Assembly: GCA_035763085.1 (NCBI GenBank)
Contig: DASUBV010000207.1
Span: forward strand, 1 to 61,537
Reading direction: 5' to 3'
Length of the DNA stretch: 61,537 nt
Origin: DASUBV01 sp035763085
GTDB lineage: Bacteria > Actinomycetota > Actinomycetes > Streptosporangiales > Streptosporangiaceae
A program made the position numbers and the translations under genes. Each line of letters begins with the position of its first letter. Within the stretch, counting starts at the first letter, position 1. The notes beneath the pieces were generated by a model. The model saw nothing but the letters and a program-made list of their open reading frames with translations, did no database searches and was not told the DNA's origin. Of the stretch, positions 45,038 through 53,526 are shown piece after piece.

Positions 45038-45700
45038 CTACCTGAGGATGTTGACCGCGCGGGCGATCACGAGCGCCGCCAGGGCGATCGATCCGGCCGC
45101 CTCGAGCATCATCAGGAGCTTGGCCCACGGCCTGATCGCCGAGATGTCGGTCGGGCTGACCGCGGTCGCCGTCCAGAAGGCCAGCGACAGGTAGTCAATG
45201 AACCGCGGCACCCAGGTGCGGGGCACGTAGCCGGCGTGCTGCATCTCGGGGAAGACAAACGCGGGATCCCGGCCGGGCTGGTGGGCGCGGGCGGCGGCGC
45301 CGCCCCGGTCGAGGTCCCAGTACCACAGGCCGAATGCGATCACGTTCGTCACCCAGATCACGCCGCCCGCCGCCAGGAGCCCGCCCGCGTTGTTGGCGAA
45401 CAGCTTGCTGCCCGACAGGATGTCGATGACGAGCCGGACCGCGGCAGACAGGTTCGCCAGGGTAATGAACGCGATCACGATGCCGGTGACCACCCGCAGC
45501 CAGGTTCGCTGCCGGTCGATGCGCCCCGGGTCACCGGCGATCAGCACCGCCAGCAGGACCAGCAGCACCGCCGGGACCACCCATCCGGGCTGCACCCGGT
45601 ACCGGACAGGCAGCGCTACGTGCATGCCCGCGACGACAACGATTGCCAGCGCGACCGGCCACCAGTGCTCAGCCCGGTCAGCTTGCGGGCCGCTGCTCAC
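45038..45700 (-). CDS. Ion-channel-like membrane protein
   Basis: 220 residues with about five or six transmembrane segments. The C-terminal part DYLSLAFWTATAVSPTDISAIRPWAKLLMMLEA resembles the pore-region pattern of actinobacterial potassium-channel-like proteins, without a canonical TVGYG filter. The GTG start overlaps the aquaporin stop by four bases (GTGA), so the two are co-translated. A role in ion or osmotic balance is inferred from this pairing. Confidence 0.75.
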   Translation of the reverse strand: MSSGPQADRAEHWWPVALAIVVVAGMHVALPVRYRVQPGWVVPAVLLVLLAVLIAGDPGRIDRQRTWLRVVTGIVIAFITLANLSAAVRLVIDILSGSKLFANNAGGLLAAGGVIWVTNVIAFGLWYWDLDRGGAAARAHQPGRDPAFVFPEMQHAGYVPRTWVPRFIDYLSLAFWTATAVSPTDISAIRPWAKLLMMLEAAGSIALAALVIARAVNILR

Positions 45701-46521
45701 CGGCCCTTGCCGGACGGGCTGCCGAGGATCGGCAGAGCGCCGCCCTGGGCAGCATCTCGTTCTGCCTTGTCCGGCAGTCCCCGGACCGTCCCGATGATCA
45801 TGACGGCGATGGCCGCGCCGATCGCCGGCCCGGCCACGTACACCCACCAGCCCGCGTAGTCGCTGCCGACGATGTCGGGCCCCAGAGAGCGGGCCGGGTT
45901 CATCGAGGCACCGCTGACCGGGCTGGCGAACAGGCCGAGCAGCGCGACGGTCGACCCGACCGCGATGGCGGCATTGTGGCCGATACTGCGGCTGCCGGTC
46001 GCGGTGTTCAGGATGATCGACACCAGGATCGCCGTCAGGACGGCTTCCATCACCAGGGAGCGCCAGTCGCCGCCGGGCCTGGCGATCGGGTAGTTCCCGC
46101 CAGCAGCCACATTCCCGAACATGCCCTGCAGGAACAGGGCGGCGCAGATCGCCCCGCCCAGCTGGACCACCCAGTACGGCACTACCCAGCCCGCCGGGAA
46201 CACCCCCCGGCCGGCGAAGGCAGCTGTCACCGCCGGGTTGATGTGCAGCCCCGACAGCGGGCCCCACGCGTAGATCATGGCCATGACGACGGCGCCCGGC
46301 GCGATCACCGCCGCGGCCCGGCTGATCGGGCCGCCGCCCGCGTAGTGGTTGATCACCCCGGCTCCGGCCGCCACCGTGACGAGGACGAAGGTGCCGGTGA
46401 ACTCGATGATGAGCCGGATCCACAACGGCCGCTGCCTGAGGGTGTCCTCGTCGAGCCGGACGAGGTAGCGGTGCCGGAGGGAGGCGGCGCGCTCAGCATC
46501 GGACTCAGCGGAGTCAGCCAT
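45697..46521 (-). CDS. Aquaporin / glycerol facilitator (MIP family)
   Basis: 274 residues, six transmembrane segments and the two half-helix motifs HINPAVTAAF and SMNPARSLGPD that form the water pore. A hydrophilic N-terminus of about 35 residues precedes the first helix (FTGTFVLVTVAAGAGVI). It allows passive flux of water or small neutral solutes. Its stop overlaps the start of the channel-like gene. Whether it prefers water or glycerol cannot be told safely from these motifs. Confidence 0.93.
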   Translation of the reverse strand: MADSAESDAERAASLRHRYLVRLDEDTLRQRPLWIRLIIEFTGTFVLVTVAAGAGVINHYAGGGPISRAAAVIAPGAVVMAMIYAWGPLSGLHINPAVTAAFAGRGVFPAGWVVPYWVVQLGGAICAALFLQGMFGNVAAGGNYPIARPGGDWRSLVMEAVLTAILVSIILNTATGSRSIGHNAAIAVGSTVALLGLFASPVSGASMNPARSLGPDIVGSDYAGWWVYVAGPAIGAAIAVMIIGTVRGLPDKAERDAAQGGALPILGSPSGKGR

Positions 46522-46712
46522 CCCTAGCTCCCAGTCATTGCCCTGTAGCGTGGCAGCAACCTAGGCGGCAGCGGCGGCGGATGCCTCACCCGGTGCAGGT
46601 GAGCGGCGACCCCCGCCGCCAGGCTGCCGGCCTGGCGATCCGCGCCGGGTATGCGGGCAATTCACCCGTTGCCGTCCGGCCGCCGGCCTCCCGCACCTGA
46701 GGGTGGATTGCA

Positions 46713-47657
46713 TTACTCCGCGTCCGGGCCGCCCGGGGTCTGCAGCCGGCGCATGGATCCGTAGAGCGTGACGAGCCGGCCGAACTCCTCCTCGTCGCAG
46801 AAGCGGAGCACGCCGGCGCCATAGCTCTTGGCCACCTCGATGCAGAAGCGGGCCGCTTCCGCCATGCTGGCCAGCTGCGAGGCGCCCGTACCGGACCCGG
46901 CCACGGTGACCGCTGACGTGAGTGCCACGCCGGCGACGGGCACTGCGGTCGCCGTGGCTGGCTGCAGGATCGAGTTGAGGTGATACACGCCGTTCTCGTA
47001 CGGGGTGATGTCCTGCATGGTGACCGGCAGCACCACCGCCGGCCGGCCGGTCACCTGCTGCTGCAGGTCGAGCAGGTGCTCGCTGACCCGCAGCACCCAG
47101 CCCTGCCGCACGGTCGGGCTGATGGCGAAACCCGGCTGATTGCACACCCGGTTTCCCCGCGTGGTGTCGACGGACAGGATCGCCTCCATCGACTCGTCCA
47201 CCTCATGGCTGTTCATCGTGGCCATGTCGACCGGCGAGCCCATGAACGGCACCGGATCATGGGGCAGGACTGGCGCCGCCGGGCAGATGTGCGTGGCGAT
47301 GATGACGTCGCCCGGCAGCCGGTCCCCGGCCTGGCCCATGCTGCCGAGTTTCGCGGCGGCAGCCAGCGCGGCCAGGGCGCCGTCGCCATCGGAGACAAAC
47401 CCGATCCGCGCAGGCCGCGCCCCCACCCCGCCATGCCGGCCGATCACTCCCAGCGTCGGGGACCGGCCGCCGGTACGGCGGCCGTCGTAGCCGGGAATCG
47501 TGGCCCGGACAAAGTCGGTGTGCCCCGCCTCAGCCGTGGCCCGGGTAACCGCGACCTCCGGGACGCCGGCCGCGCGCAGGGCGGCGGCCGCCGCTGCGCC
47601 GTCGGCAGCGGGCCGGTCCAGAACGTCGAACAGGTCGAGCACCTGGCGCCAGGTCAC
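46713..47657 (-). CDS. DUF1177 family protein
   Basis: 314 residues, GTG start. Sequence features GDVIIATHICPAAPVLPHDPVPFMGSPVDM and QDITPYENGVYHLNS match DUF1177, a family often found with AroM, DUF917 and hydantoinase genes. It is cytosolic, and its His/Asp/Glu-rich segments suggest metal binding. It starts 12 bases after the AroM stop and is the last gene of the long leftward catabolic cluster. The 190 bases downstream of the aquaporin start show nothing clear. Confidence 0.85.
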   Translation of the reverse strand: MTWRQVLDLFDVLDRPAADGAAAAAALRAAGVPEVAVTRATAEAGHTDFVRATIPGYDGRRTGGRSPTLGVIGRHGGVGARPARIGFVSDGDGALAALAAAAKLGSMGQAGDRLPGDVIIATHICPAAPVLPHDPVPFMGSPVDMATMNSHEVDESMEAILSVDTTRGNRVCNQPGFAISPTVRQGWVLRVSEHLLDLQQQVTGRPAVVLPVTMQDITPYENGVYHLNSILQPATATAVPVAGVALTSAVTVAGSGTGASQLASMAEAARFCIEVAKSYGAGVLRFCDEEEFGRLVTLYGSMRRLQTPGGPDAE

Positions 47658-47669
47658 CTTCCGCCCACC

Positions 47670-48368
47670 TCACCTTCCTGCCGTCGCGCAGAGCAGTTCC
47701 CCGGCCAGGCGGCCGACGATCGACCTGGCCAGCAGCACCGGCAGGCCCGAACGCGCGGCCGCGGCTGCGCGGTGTGCCTCGGTGTATCCCATGCAGTCCA
47801 GCAGCGCGATCCGCGCCCCGCGGCGGGCCAGCCGGCCGGCCGCCGCGGGGATCGCGTCCGCGGCCCCGCCGGCATACGGGTCGGCGCTGGCGACCAGCAC
47901 CGGCGCGCCCAGTGCCCGCTGCCAGCGCAGGGACATGACCTCCTGCTGGGCGGGCAGCGGGACGATGACGCCGAGCGGTCCGCCCTGCCGGACGACCGCG
48001 CCGGCCCCGCTCACCAGCAGGCGCTCCGCGTCGAGCAGCGGCCGCCGGTGGCGCAGCGGCGGGAAGGTGCCGGTGCATACCAGCAGGCTGACCCCGGCCC
48101 CTTGCTGCTCGAGCGCGGCGATGGCCGCTTCCAGCCGGGGCACGAGGCGCCGCCGGTCAAGCACGACGGGCCGGCCGTCCCGCAGGCGGCTGGTCAGCGT
48201 GTCCTCGTCGGCGCCCGGGGCGAGGGCGGCGATGGCCGGCGGGCCGAGACCGTCAAGGGCCCCGCGCTCGAGCAGGCGCGTCCCGGCCGGCAGGTATGCG
48301 GCGAGCTCGCCGGTGAGGTCGGCCCGCGGCGACTGCCCGATCGTCACCACGCCAAGTGATGGCATCAT
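47670..48368 (-). CDS. AroM family protein
   Basis: 232 residues. LGVVTIGQSPRADLT at the N-terminus, then LLVCTGTFPP and IALLDCMGYTEAHR near the C-terminus, mark the AroM family, related to the Asp/Glu racemase fold with two cysteines (in CTGTF and DCMGY). E. coli AroM has no established role. Racemase-fold members include hydantoin racemases, which would fit this cluster. Two ATGs in a row make the exact start uncertain by one codon. Confidence 0.87.
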   Translation of the reverse strand: MMPSLGVVTIGQSPRADLTGELAAYLPAGTRLLERGALDGLGPPAIAALAPGADEDTLTSRLRDGRPVVLDRRRLVPRLEAAIAALEQQGAGVSLLVCTGTFPPLRHRRPLLDAERLLVSGAGAVVRQGGPLGVIVPLPAQQEVMSLRWQRALGAPVLVASADPYAGGAADAIPAAAGRLARRGARIALLDCMGYTEAHRAAAAARSGLPVLLARSIVGRLAGELLCATAGR

Positions 48369-48395
48369 TCGCTCCTCCCGCTGGACGGCTCCGGG

Positions 48396-49997
48396 TTAAT
48401 CGTCAGGCTCCTGTCCGGCCGGCACGGCAGGCAGGGCGGTCGCGGGAAGGTCAAGAAGCGGGCCGATCGCGCGCACCCGGACCCTGACGGCCGGATCGAG
48501 GAGGTAGGACAGCGGCACCTCGTCCACGTCGGCGATCTGCACATGCCGGGGGTCGGCCCCCGCCTGCACCGCTCGGGCGAACGCGTCGTCGCGCGCCTCC
48601 TGGATCGCCGCCCGCTTCCGGTCCGGCCTGCTCGGGCACACCCGTTCCGCGTAACCGCTGACCGGCGCGATGGCAGCGCCGATCGCGTTGGCGACGTCGT
48701 AATGGCCGGGCCGCAGGAACCGGCTGACGCCGCCGACGTCGGGCGGGACCAGAGCGCCCGCGCCGCCCACCACGACCAGCGGCCACAGCGCGGAGGTGAG
48801 CCGCATCCGGTCGATGCCCTCGGCAATCAGGGTGTCGGCCCTGGCCAGAGCCGCCGTGAGCGTGGCGTGCCAGCCCGCCGGAACGGCCCGGCCGCCGAGG
48901 GACATCCGGCCGGCTGCCACCGCGGCGTCGGTGAGCGTCGGGACCGGGCCGCCGAAGACGAGCGCGTCGGAGGTGAGCCGGCTGCCGATGCTGGTGCCGA
49001 AGTGCATCGCCGGCCCGCGTCTTTCGATCCGGGTCCCGCCGCCGACCCGCAGGCTCAGGATGTCCGGCATCCGGAAGTTGGTCTCCACGCCGCCGACCGT
49101 CACCGGCGACAGCGAGTCGCTCGGGAAGCCCCGGACCAGCACGCCGATGTCCGCGGTCGTGCCGCCGACGTCGATGACGACCGCTTCCTCCTCGCCGCTC
49201 AGGAACGCCGCCCCCCGCATGCTGTTGGCGGGCCCGCTCGCGATGGTCAGGACCGGGAAGCGCAGGGCCGCCTCGAGCGCGACCAGGGTGCCGTCGTTCT
49301 GCGCCAGGTAGGAGTCGGCGTGCAGGCCGTGCCGGGCCAGGCTGTGCCGCAGTGCCCCGGTGATCGTCGTGACCACGCCGGTCAGCGCCGCGTTCAGGAC
49401 AGTGGCGTTCTCCCGCTCCACCAGCCCGAGGGTGCCGATCTCATGGCTGAGGCAGATGTGCACGCCGCCTAGCTCGTGCCGCACGATCTCGGCCGCCTCC
49501 AGCTCATGGTCGGCGGCGACGGGCGAGAAGACCCCGGTAATCGCGATGACCTCGGCGGCCGCGCCGACCGAGCACGCAAAGCGGGCGACCGCGTCCCGGT
49601 CGAGCCTGCCCAGCTCAGCGCCGTCGTAGTCGGACCCGCCGGCGACGACCGTCTCGCCGGCCGAGACGGCCGCCCGCAGGTCAGCCGGCCAGCTGGCCAG
49701 CGGCGGCAGCGCCGTCGTCAGCGGGTAGCCCAGCCGGATCACGCCGACCTTCTGCAGCGCACGGCGCTCCAGGATCGCGTTGGTCGCCTGCGTCGTCCCG
49801 AGCATGACCCGGCGGATCTGGTCCGGCCCGCCGCCGAGCCTGGACAGCGCCAGCCGGATAGCCTGCTCGATGGCCGGCCCGACATCCGGCACGGTGGCGA
49901 CCTTTGCCTTCGCCATCAGCGTGCCCTGCCGGTCGATGATCACGGCGTCGGTATTCGTGCCGCCCACGTCGACGCCGAGGTGCAGCTCACCGGGCAC
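48396..49997 (-). CDS. HyuA-type hydantoinase/oxoprolinase subunit (copy 1)
   Basis: 533 residues. ATPase-fold subunit of the ATP-dependent hydantoinase/5-oxoprolinase family: LGVDVGGTNTDAVIID, GTTQATNAILERR, ASGPANSMRGAAFLSG and DVGGTTADIGVLVRGF. The C-terminal part has VVVGGAGALVPPDV and ANAIGAAIAPVSGY. No HyuB gene is present in the cluster; a DUF917 gene overlaps its start by 11 bases, so DUF917 may be its partner. GTG start. Predicted to use ATP to activate a lactam or hydantoin carbonyl. Confidence 0.92.
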   Translation of the reverse strand: MPGELHLGVDVGGTNTDAVIIDRQGTLMAKAKVATVPDVGPAIEQAIRLALSRLGGGPDQIRRVMLGTTQATNAILERRALQKVGVIRLGYPLTTALPPLASWPADLRAAVSAGETVVAGGSDYDGAELGRLDRDAVARFACSVGAAAEVIAITGVFSPVAADHELEAAEIVRHELGGVHICLSHEIGTLGLVERENATVLNAALTGVVTTITGALRHSLARHGLHADSYLAQNDGTLVALEAALRFPVLTIASGPANSMRGAAFLSGEEEAVVIDVGGTTADIGVLVRGFPSDSLSPVTVGGVETNFRMPDILSLRVGGGTRIERRGPAMHFGTSIGSRLTSDALVFGGPVPTLTDAAVAAGRMSLGGRAVPAGWHATLTAALARADTLIAEGIDRMRLTSALWPLVVVGGAGALVPPDVGGVSRFLRPGHYDVANAIGAAIAPVSGYAERVCPSRPDRKRAAIQEARDDAFARAVQAGADPRHVQIADVDEVPLSYLLDPAVRVRVRAIGPLLDLPATALPAVPAGQEPDD

Positions 49998-51063
49998 GGG
50001 CCGTCATCCCCGAGATCGGGGTGTACTCCAGCGGCAGCCCGAACGCCCGCGGGCCGGCCACGTCCAGGCCCTCCGGCGTCGTCCACACCGAGGGGCCGGG
50101 GTGGGCCACGATGGTGACGCGCTGTCCCAGGCGCATCCCCTCGGTAGGAAGCGGCTCGCAGGTGTCCGAGCCGATGACCGAGATAATGTCCGGGACCATG
50201 GCCAGCTGCTCGCCGTCTTCCAGCGCGAGCAGGACCTCATTCTGCATCTCCAGCCGGATAAGCCGGCCGGCGTCCGGGCCGAGGCCGGCCACGATGGCCG
50301 ACCCGCTGGCGAAGCCGCCATCTGACTCCCGGGTGAGCTCGATGAGCTTGCCGTCCAGCAGGACCGTCCCGCCCACGCTGCCGGTGATGGCGGCGACCCG
50401 CTCCCTGGCCCGCAGCCGCAGTGACCCGCCGACCTTGAGCGCGCGGCTGACCGAGCCGGTGATGACGGCCGTGGCTGCGCGCTGCGCGGTCATCAGGTAC
50501 GCGGTGGCCGCGCAGGCGCCGCCGAACAGGCTCATCGCCCGCCTCGCCAGGCGCTCGGCCCGGTAATTGTCAGCAGCCCACAGCACGGCGACGTCACCGC
50601 AGCCGTCGGTCAGCACCAGCGGGCTGGCCGGCACGCCGGCCAGGTGCATCGCCTGCTGCTGCATCTCGGGAAAGGCGCGCCCCATGCCGTCGGCGTCCAG
50701 CAGCGGCATGCCGAGGCGGGCGGCCCACGTGACGGGCAGCAGGCCGTTCGAGCCGCCGATCTCGTAGCACATCAGGGCGGCGACCGGCGCCTTGCACAGG
50801 CTTTCCACCTGGTCGCGGAGGATGAATGCCTCCTCGCCGCTCCAGATGCGCTCGGTGGCCACCATGGGCGCGCCGATCAGGCCGACAGGCATGACGATGC
50901 CGTCCGGCGGCAGGCTGCCGACGTCAGCGATGTCGACGGGACCGAGCTGGTCGACCGCCTGGACGGCCATGGCCAGCGGGGTCTTGGTCGAGCCGCCGCC
51001 CCCGGAGCTGGCGATCGCGCAGCCGAGCGCGTACACGGGCAGGTTCGCCACGGTCAGCTGCAT
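49987..51063 (-). CDS. DUF917 (S-Me-THD-like) protein, copy 1
   Basis: 358 residues. Family marks: ASSGGGGSTKTPLA, GAPMVATERIW, LLDADGMGRAFPEMQQ and GPRAFGLPLEYTP. To my knowledge the family Pfam calls DUF917 has been renamed after S-methyl-thiohydantoin desulfurase. This copy is the most divergent of three: GSTKT stands where the others have PYIG. It ends inside the following HyuA start. The 92 bases before it are the largest gap in the cluster, a possible internal promoter. Confidence 0.88.
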   Translation of the reverse strand: MQLTVANLPVYALGCAIASSGGGGSTKTPLAMAVQAVDQLGPVDIADVGSLPPDGIVMPVGLIGAPMVATERIWSGEEAFILRDQVESLCKAPVAALMCYEIGGSNGLLPVTWAARLGMPLLDADGMGRAFPEMQQQAMHLAGVPASPLVLTDGCGDVAVLWAADNYRAERLARRAMSLFGGACAATAYLMTAQRAATAVITGSVSRALKVGGSLRLRARERVAAITGSVGGTVLLDGKLIELTRESDGGFASGSAIVAGLGPDAGRLIRLEMQNEVLLALEDGEQLAMVPDIISVIGSDTCEPLPTEGMRLGQRVTIVAHPGPSVWTTPEGLDVAGPRAFGLPLEYTPISGMTARAR

Positions 51064-51155
51064 GTACGTGAGGCTATGGTCAGTTTGTGCCCGTGTCTTT
51101 GTGAGATCTGACAAGGACGGCCGGGTTCTTGGGGCAAAGCTCCGTGCGCCCTGGC

Positions 51156-51752
51156 TCAGCCCGGCGGCAGGGGCGGCGCCTGCCCGTACCGCTCCCAGTG
51201 GACCAGCTCCGTCACCAGGCGCGAGGGCCGGGAGCGCCACGGGCGTACCGGCGGCCGGGCCGCGGCGGGGTGGCCGATCTGCAGGATCGCCTCAGGCCGG
51301 GCGTGCGCCGGCAGGCCCAGCACGGCCTCGACGCCGGCCCGGCTGAACGACGTCGCCGGGCATGTGCCCAGGCCGAGCGCGTGCGCCTCGGTCATCATGT
51401 TCATCATCAGCGTCCCCACGTCGATGAACACCGTCGGCTCGGCGTCGGCCCGCAGCCCGGCCGCCGCCACCGCCTGCAGGTCGGTGCAGATGACCACCAT
51501 GACGGCCGGATGCGAGAAGATCCCCGGTGACATGTCGGCCACGAGCCTGACCTGCTGACGGTCCTGAACGACCAGGAGCCGGTGGACGCGGTTATTGCTG
51601 GCGCAGGTGGCCCAGCGGCCGGCCTCCAGGATCATCCACAGCTGAGCGTCCTCGACAGGCTCGGGCCCGAAGTCACGCACCACCCGCCGGGTGCTCAGCA
51701 GCGCCAGGAGGCTCGCCGGATCCACGTCCCGCCCGGTGTCCGCGGTGGTCAT
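51156..51752 (-). CDS. Nitroreductase family flavoprotein
   Basis: 198 residues. STRRVVRDFGPEPVEDAQLWMILEAGRWATCASNNRVHR is the FMN-binding nitroreductase N-terminus, and EAHALGLGTCPATSF is the conserved central helix-loop. Such enzymes reduce or oxidise heterocycles, quinones or nitro groups with NAD(P)H. Its ATG overlaps the DUF6092-like gene stop by four bases, so it belongs to the cluster. It could carry out a redox step on the ring substrate, for example saturating or desaturating it. Confidence 0.9.
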   Translation of the reverse strand: MTTADTGRDVDPASLLALLSTRRVVRDFGPEPVEDAQLWMILEAGRWATCASNNRVHRLLVVQDRQQVRLVADMSPGIFSHPAVMVVICTDLQAVAAAGLRADAEPTVFIDVGTLMMNMMTEAHALGLGTCPATSFSRAGVEAVLGLPAHARPEAILQIGHPAAARPPVRPWRSRPSRLVTELVHWERYGQAPPLPPG

Positions 51753-52126
51753 GGCGCCACGTCCGGGCCGTGGTCGCCCGCGGTCTCCACCAGGCGCAGC
51801 GCCACCTGCCGGGCGGCCTGCGGCAGGTAGGCGTAGAAGGCCGGGCGGTCGCTCATCATCGTGACCTTGTTCCGGTCGAGATCTTCCTGCAGGCTCGCCA
51901 GCCACGGGTCGTCCAGGCCGCACCCGAGCATCATGGCGGCGAGCTTGGCGGCGGCGTCGAGCAGCCGGAAGCTGCCGTAATAGTGCGGCTCGGTCACGCA
52001 GATCTCCGCGCTGGCGACCAGGTGGGCCAGGAGCTCATAGGCGCGGTCCCGCGGGACGGCGGCGCTGTGCTCCGGCCCACTGCGCGGCTCGCCTGGCCCG
52101 CCTGGCTGTCCCTGCTGCTGGCTCAA
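51749..52126 (-). CDS. Small DUF6092-like protein
   Basis: 125 residues. After a polar N-terminus, AYELLAHLVASAEICVTEPHYYGSFRLLDAAAKLAAMML and the C-terminal LPQAARQVALRLVE suggest a small helical protein of the DUF6092 type. Assignment is from memory of the family pattern and moderate. It overlaps both neighbours by four bases (ATGA), which shows a coupled position between the amidohydrolase and the nitroreductase. It may be an accessory subunit of one of them. Confidence 0.7.
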   Translation of the reverse strand: MSQQQGQPGGPGEPRSGPEHSAAVPRDRAYELLAHLVASAEICVTEPHYYGSFRLLDAAAKLAAMMLGCGLDDPWLASLQEDLDRNKVTMMSDRPAFYAYLPQAARQVALRLVETAGDHGPDVAP

Positions 52127-53526
52127 TGGTCCTCCAGGTCCTGGTAGCGGCCGCGGCTCAGCAGCAGGCCCCGGCCGGGCCCGGCCAGCAGCTCCCCGTC
52201 CCGCATGATGACCTCGCCGCGGGAGATGGTCAGGGCCGGCCAGCCGCGCGCCTCGTAGCCCTCGTACGGGTCGAAGTCCGACCGCGACTGCATGGCCGCC
52301 GCTGTCACCCGGAACGGCCGTTCCGGGTCGATGGCCACCAGATCGGCATCGGATCCCACCGCCAGGCAGCCCTTGCGGGGCCAGAGGCCGAACAGCTTGG
52401 CCGGGTTGGTGGCGGTGACGGCGACGAACGTGGTCATCGGTATCCGGCCGGCCCGCACGCCCTCGGCGTAGAGCATGCCGATGCTGGTCTGGACGTTCGA
52501 CACGCCGCCGGGAATCTCCTCAAAGGACAGGGCCGGGTCCATCTTCTTCCCGGCCATCCAGGTGGTGTGGTCGGTGGCGTAGGTCTGGATCTCCCCGCTT
52601 TCCAGGCCCTCCCACAGGGCCGCCTGGTCGCCGGACTCCCGCAGCGGCGGCCAGCAGACGTACTTGTTGCCGTGGCGGTCCGGCAGGCGGTACCGGCTGG
52701 CGTCCAGGTACAGGTAGGCGGGCCTGGTCTCGACGTAGACGCGGGCGCCGGCCCGGCGCGCGGCGCGGACCGCCTCGAGGGCAGCGCGGCAGGAGAGGTG
52801 GACGATGTAGACGGGCACGCCGAGCGCGTCCGCGTACGCCGCGACCCTGGCCGTGGCGGCCGCCTCGGCCTGGACGGGCCGGGCTCGGACGAGGTTCTCG
52901 ACACCGTGCCGACCCTGCTGCTGCAGTGCGCTGGTGAGGTGGTCGACCAGGGCCTGGTCCTCGGCGTGCACGCTGACCATGAGGCCGGCGTCCGCTGCCG
53001 CCTGCAGGACCCGCAGGACGCTGTGGTCGCTGAGCGCCATGCCGGTATTGGCCGTGAAGATCTTGACGCTGGTGAACCCCTGCCCGGCGAGCGCGGGAAA
53101 CTCGTCCAGCGCACCCGGCGCGTCCGGATCGATCACGGCAATGTGGAACCCATAGTCGATCAGGGAGCGGCCGTCGGCTTTCGCCTTCTCCCGGTCGATC
53201 GCGGCGGCCAGCCCGCCGCCGGGGTCCTGGAAAGCGAAGTTGACGTAAGTCGTGATCCCGCCCGCTGCCGCGGCCCGGGATCCGGACTCGTAGTCGTCGG
53301 CCGTCGCATCGTCGCCGACCCGGGTGTCGAAGTGGGTATGGACGTCGACCGCGCCCGGCGCTACCACTAGGCCGCGCGCGTCGATCACGCTGCGGGCATC
53401 CCCGCCCAGCGACGGCCCGATGGCGGCAATGCGGCCATCGCTGATAGCGATGTCAGCGTCGAAGGTCCGCTCGGCCGTGGCGAGGGTCCCGCCGCGGATG
53501 ATGCAGTCGTAGGACACCGGCGTCAC
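52123..53526 (-). CDS. Dihydropyrimidinase/hydantoinase-type amidohydrolase
   Basis: 467 residues. Metal-dependent cyclic amidohydrolase: DVHTHFDTRV gives the HxH metal pair, TSVKIFTAN the likely carboxylated Lys, then SVHAED, IVHLS and YATDHTTW. The enzyme opens hydantoin or dihydropyrimidine-like rings without ATP. GTG start overlapping the DUF917 copy 2 stop by four bases; the long open frame upstream is a shadow. Having both this enzyme and ATP-dependent HyuA subunits in one operon suggests two ring-opening steps. Confidence 0.93.
   Translation of the reverse strand: MTPVSYDCIIRGGTLATAERTFDADIAISDGRIAAIGPSLGGDARSVIDARGLVVAPGAVDVHTHFDTRVGDDATADDYESGSRAAAAGGITTYVNFAFQDPGGGLAAAIDREKAKADGRSLIDYGFHIAVIDPDAPGALDEFPALAGQGFTSVKIFTANTGMALSDHSVLRVLQAAADAGLMVSVHAEDQALVDHLTSALQQQGRHGVENLVRARPVQAEAAATARVAAYADALGVPVYIVHLSCRAALEAVRAARRAGARVYVETRPAYLYLDASRYRLPDRHGNKYVCWPPLRESGDQAALWEGLESGEIQTYATDHTTWMAGKKMDPALSFEEIPGGVSNVQTSIGMLYAEGVRAGRIPMTTFVAVTATNPAKLFGLWPRKGCLAVGSDADLVAIDPERPFRVTAAAMQSRSDFDPYEGYEARGWPALTISRGEVIMRDGELLAGPGRGLLLSRGRYQDLEDH

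Noticed and set aside
46522..46712. Possible small gene between aquaporin and DUF1177
   Set aside because: Only Arg/Gly-rich frames extending from neighbours' shadows; no independent start.
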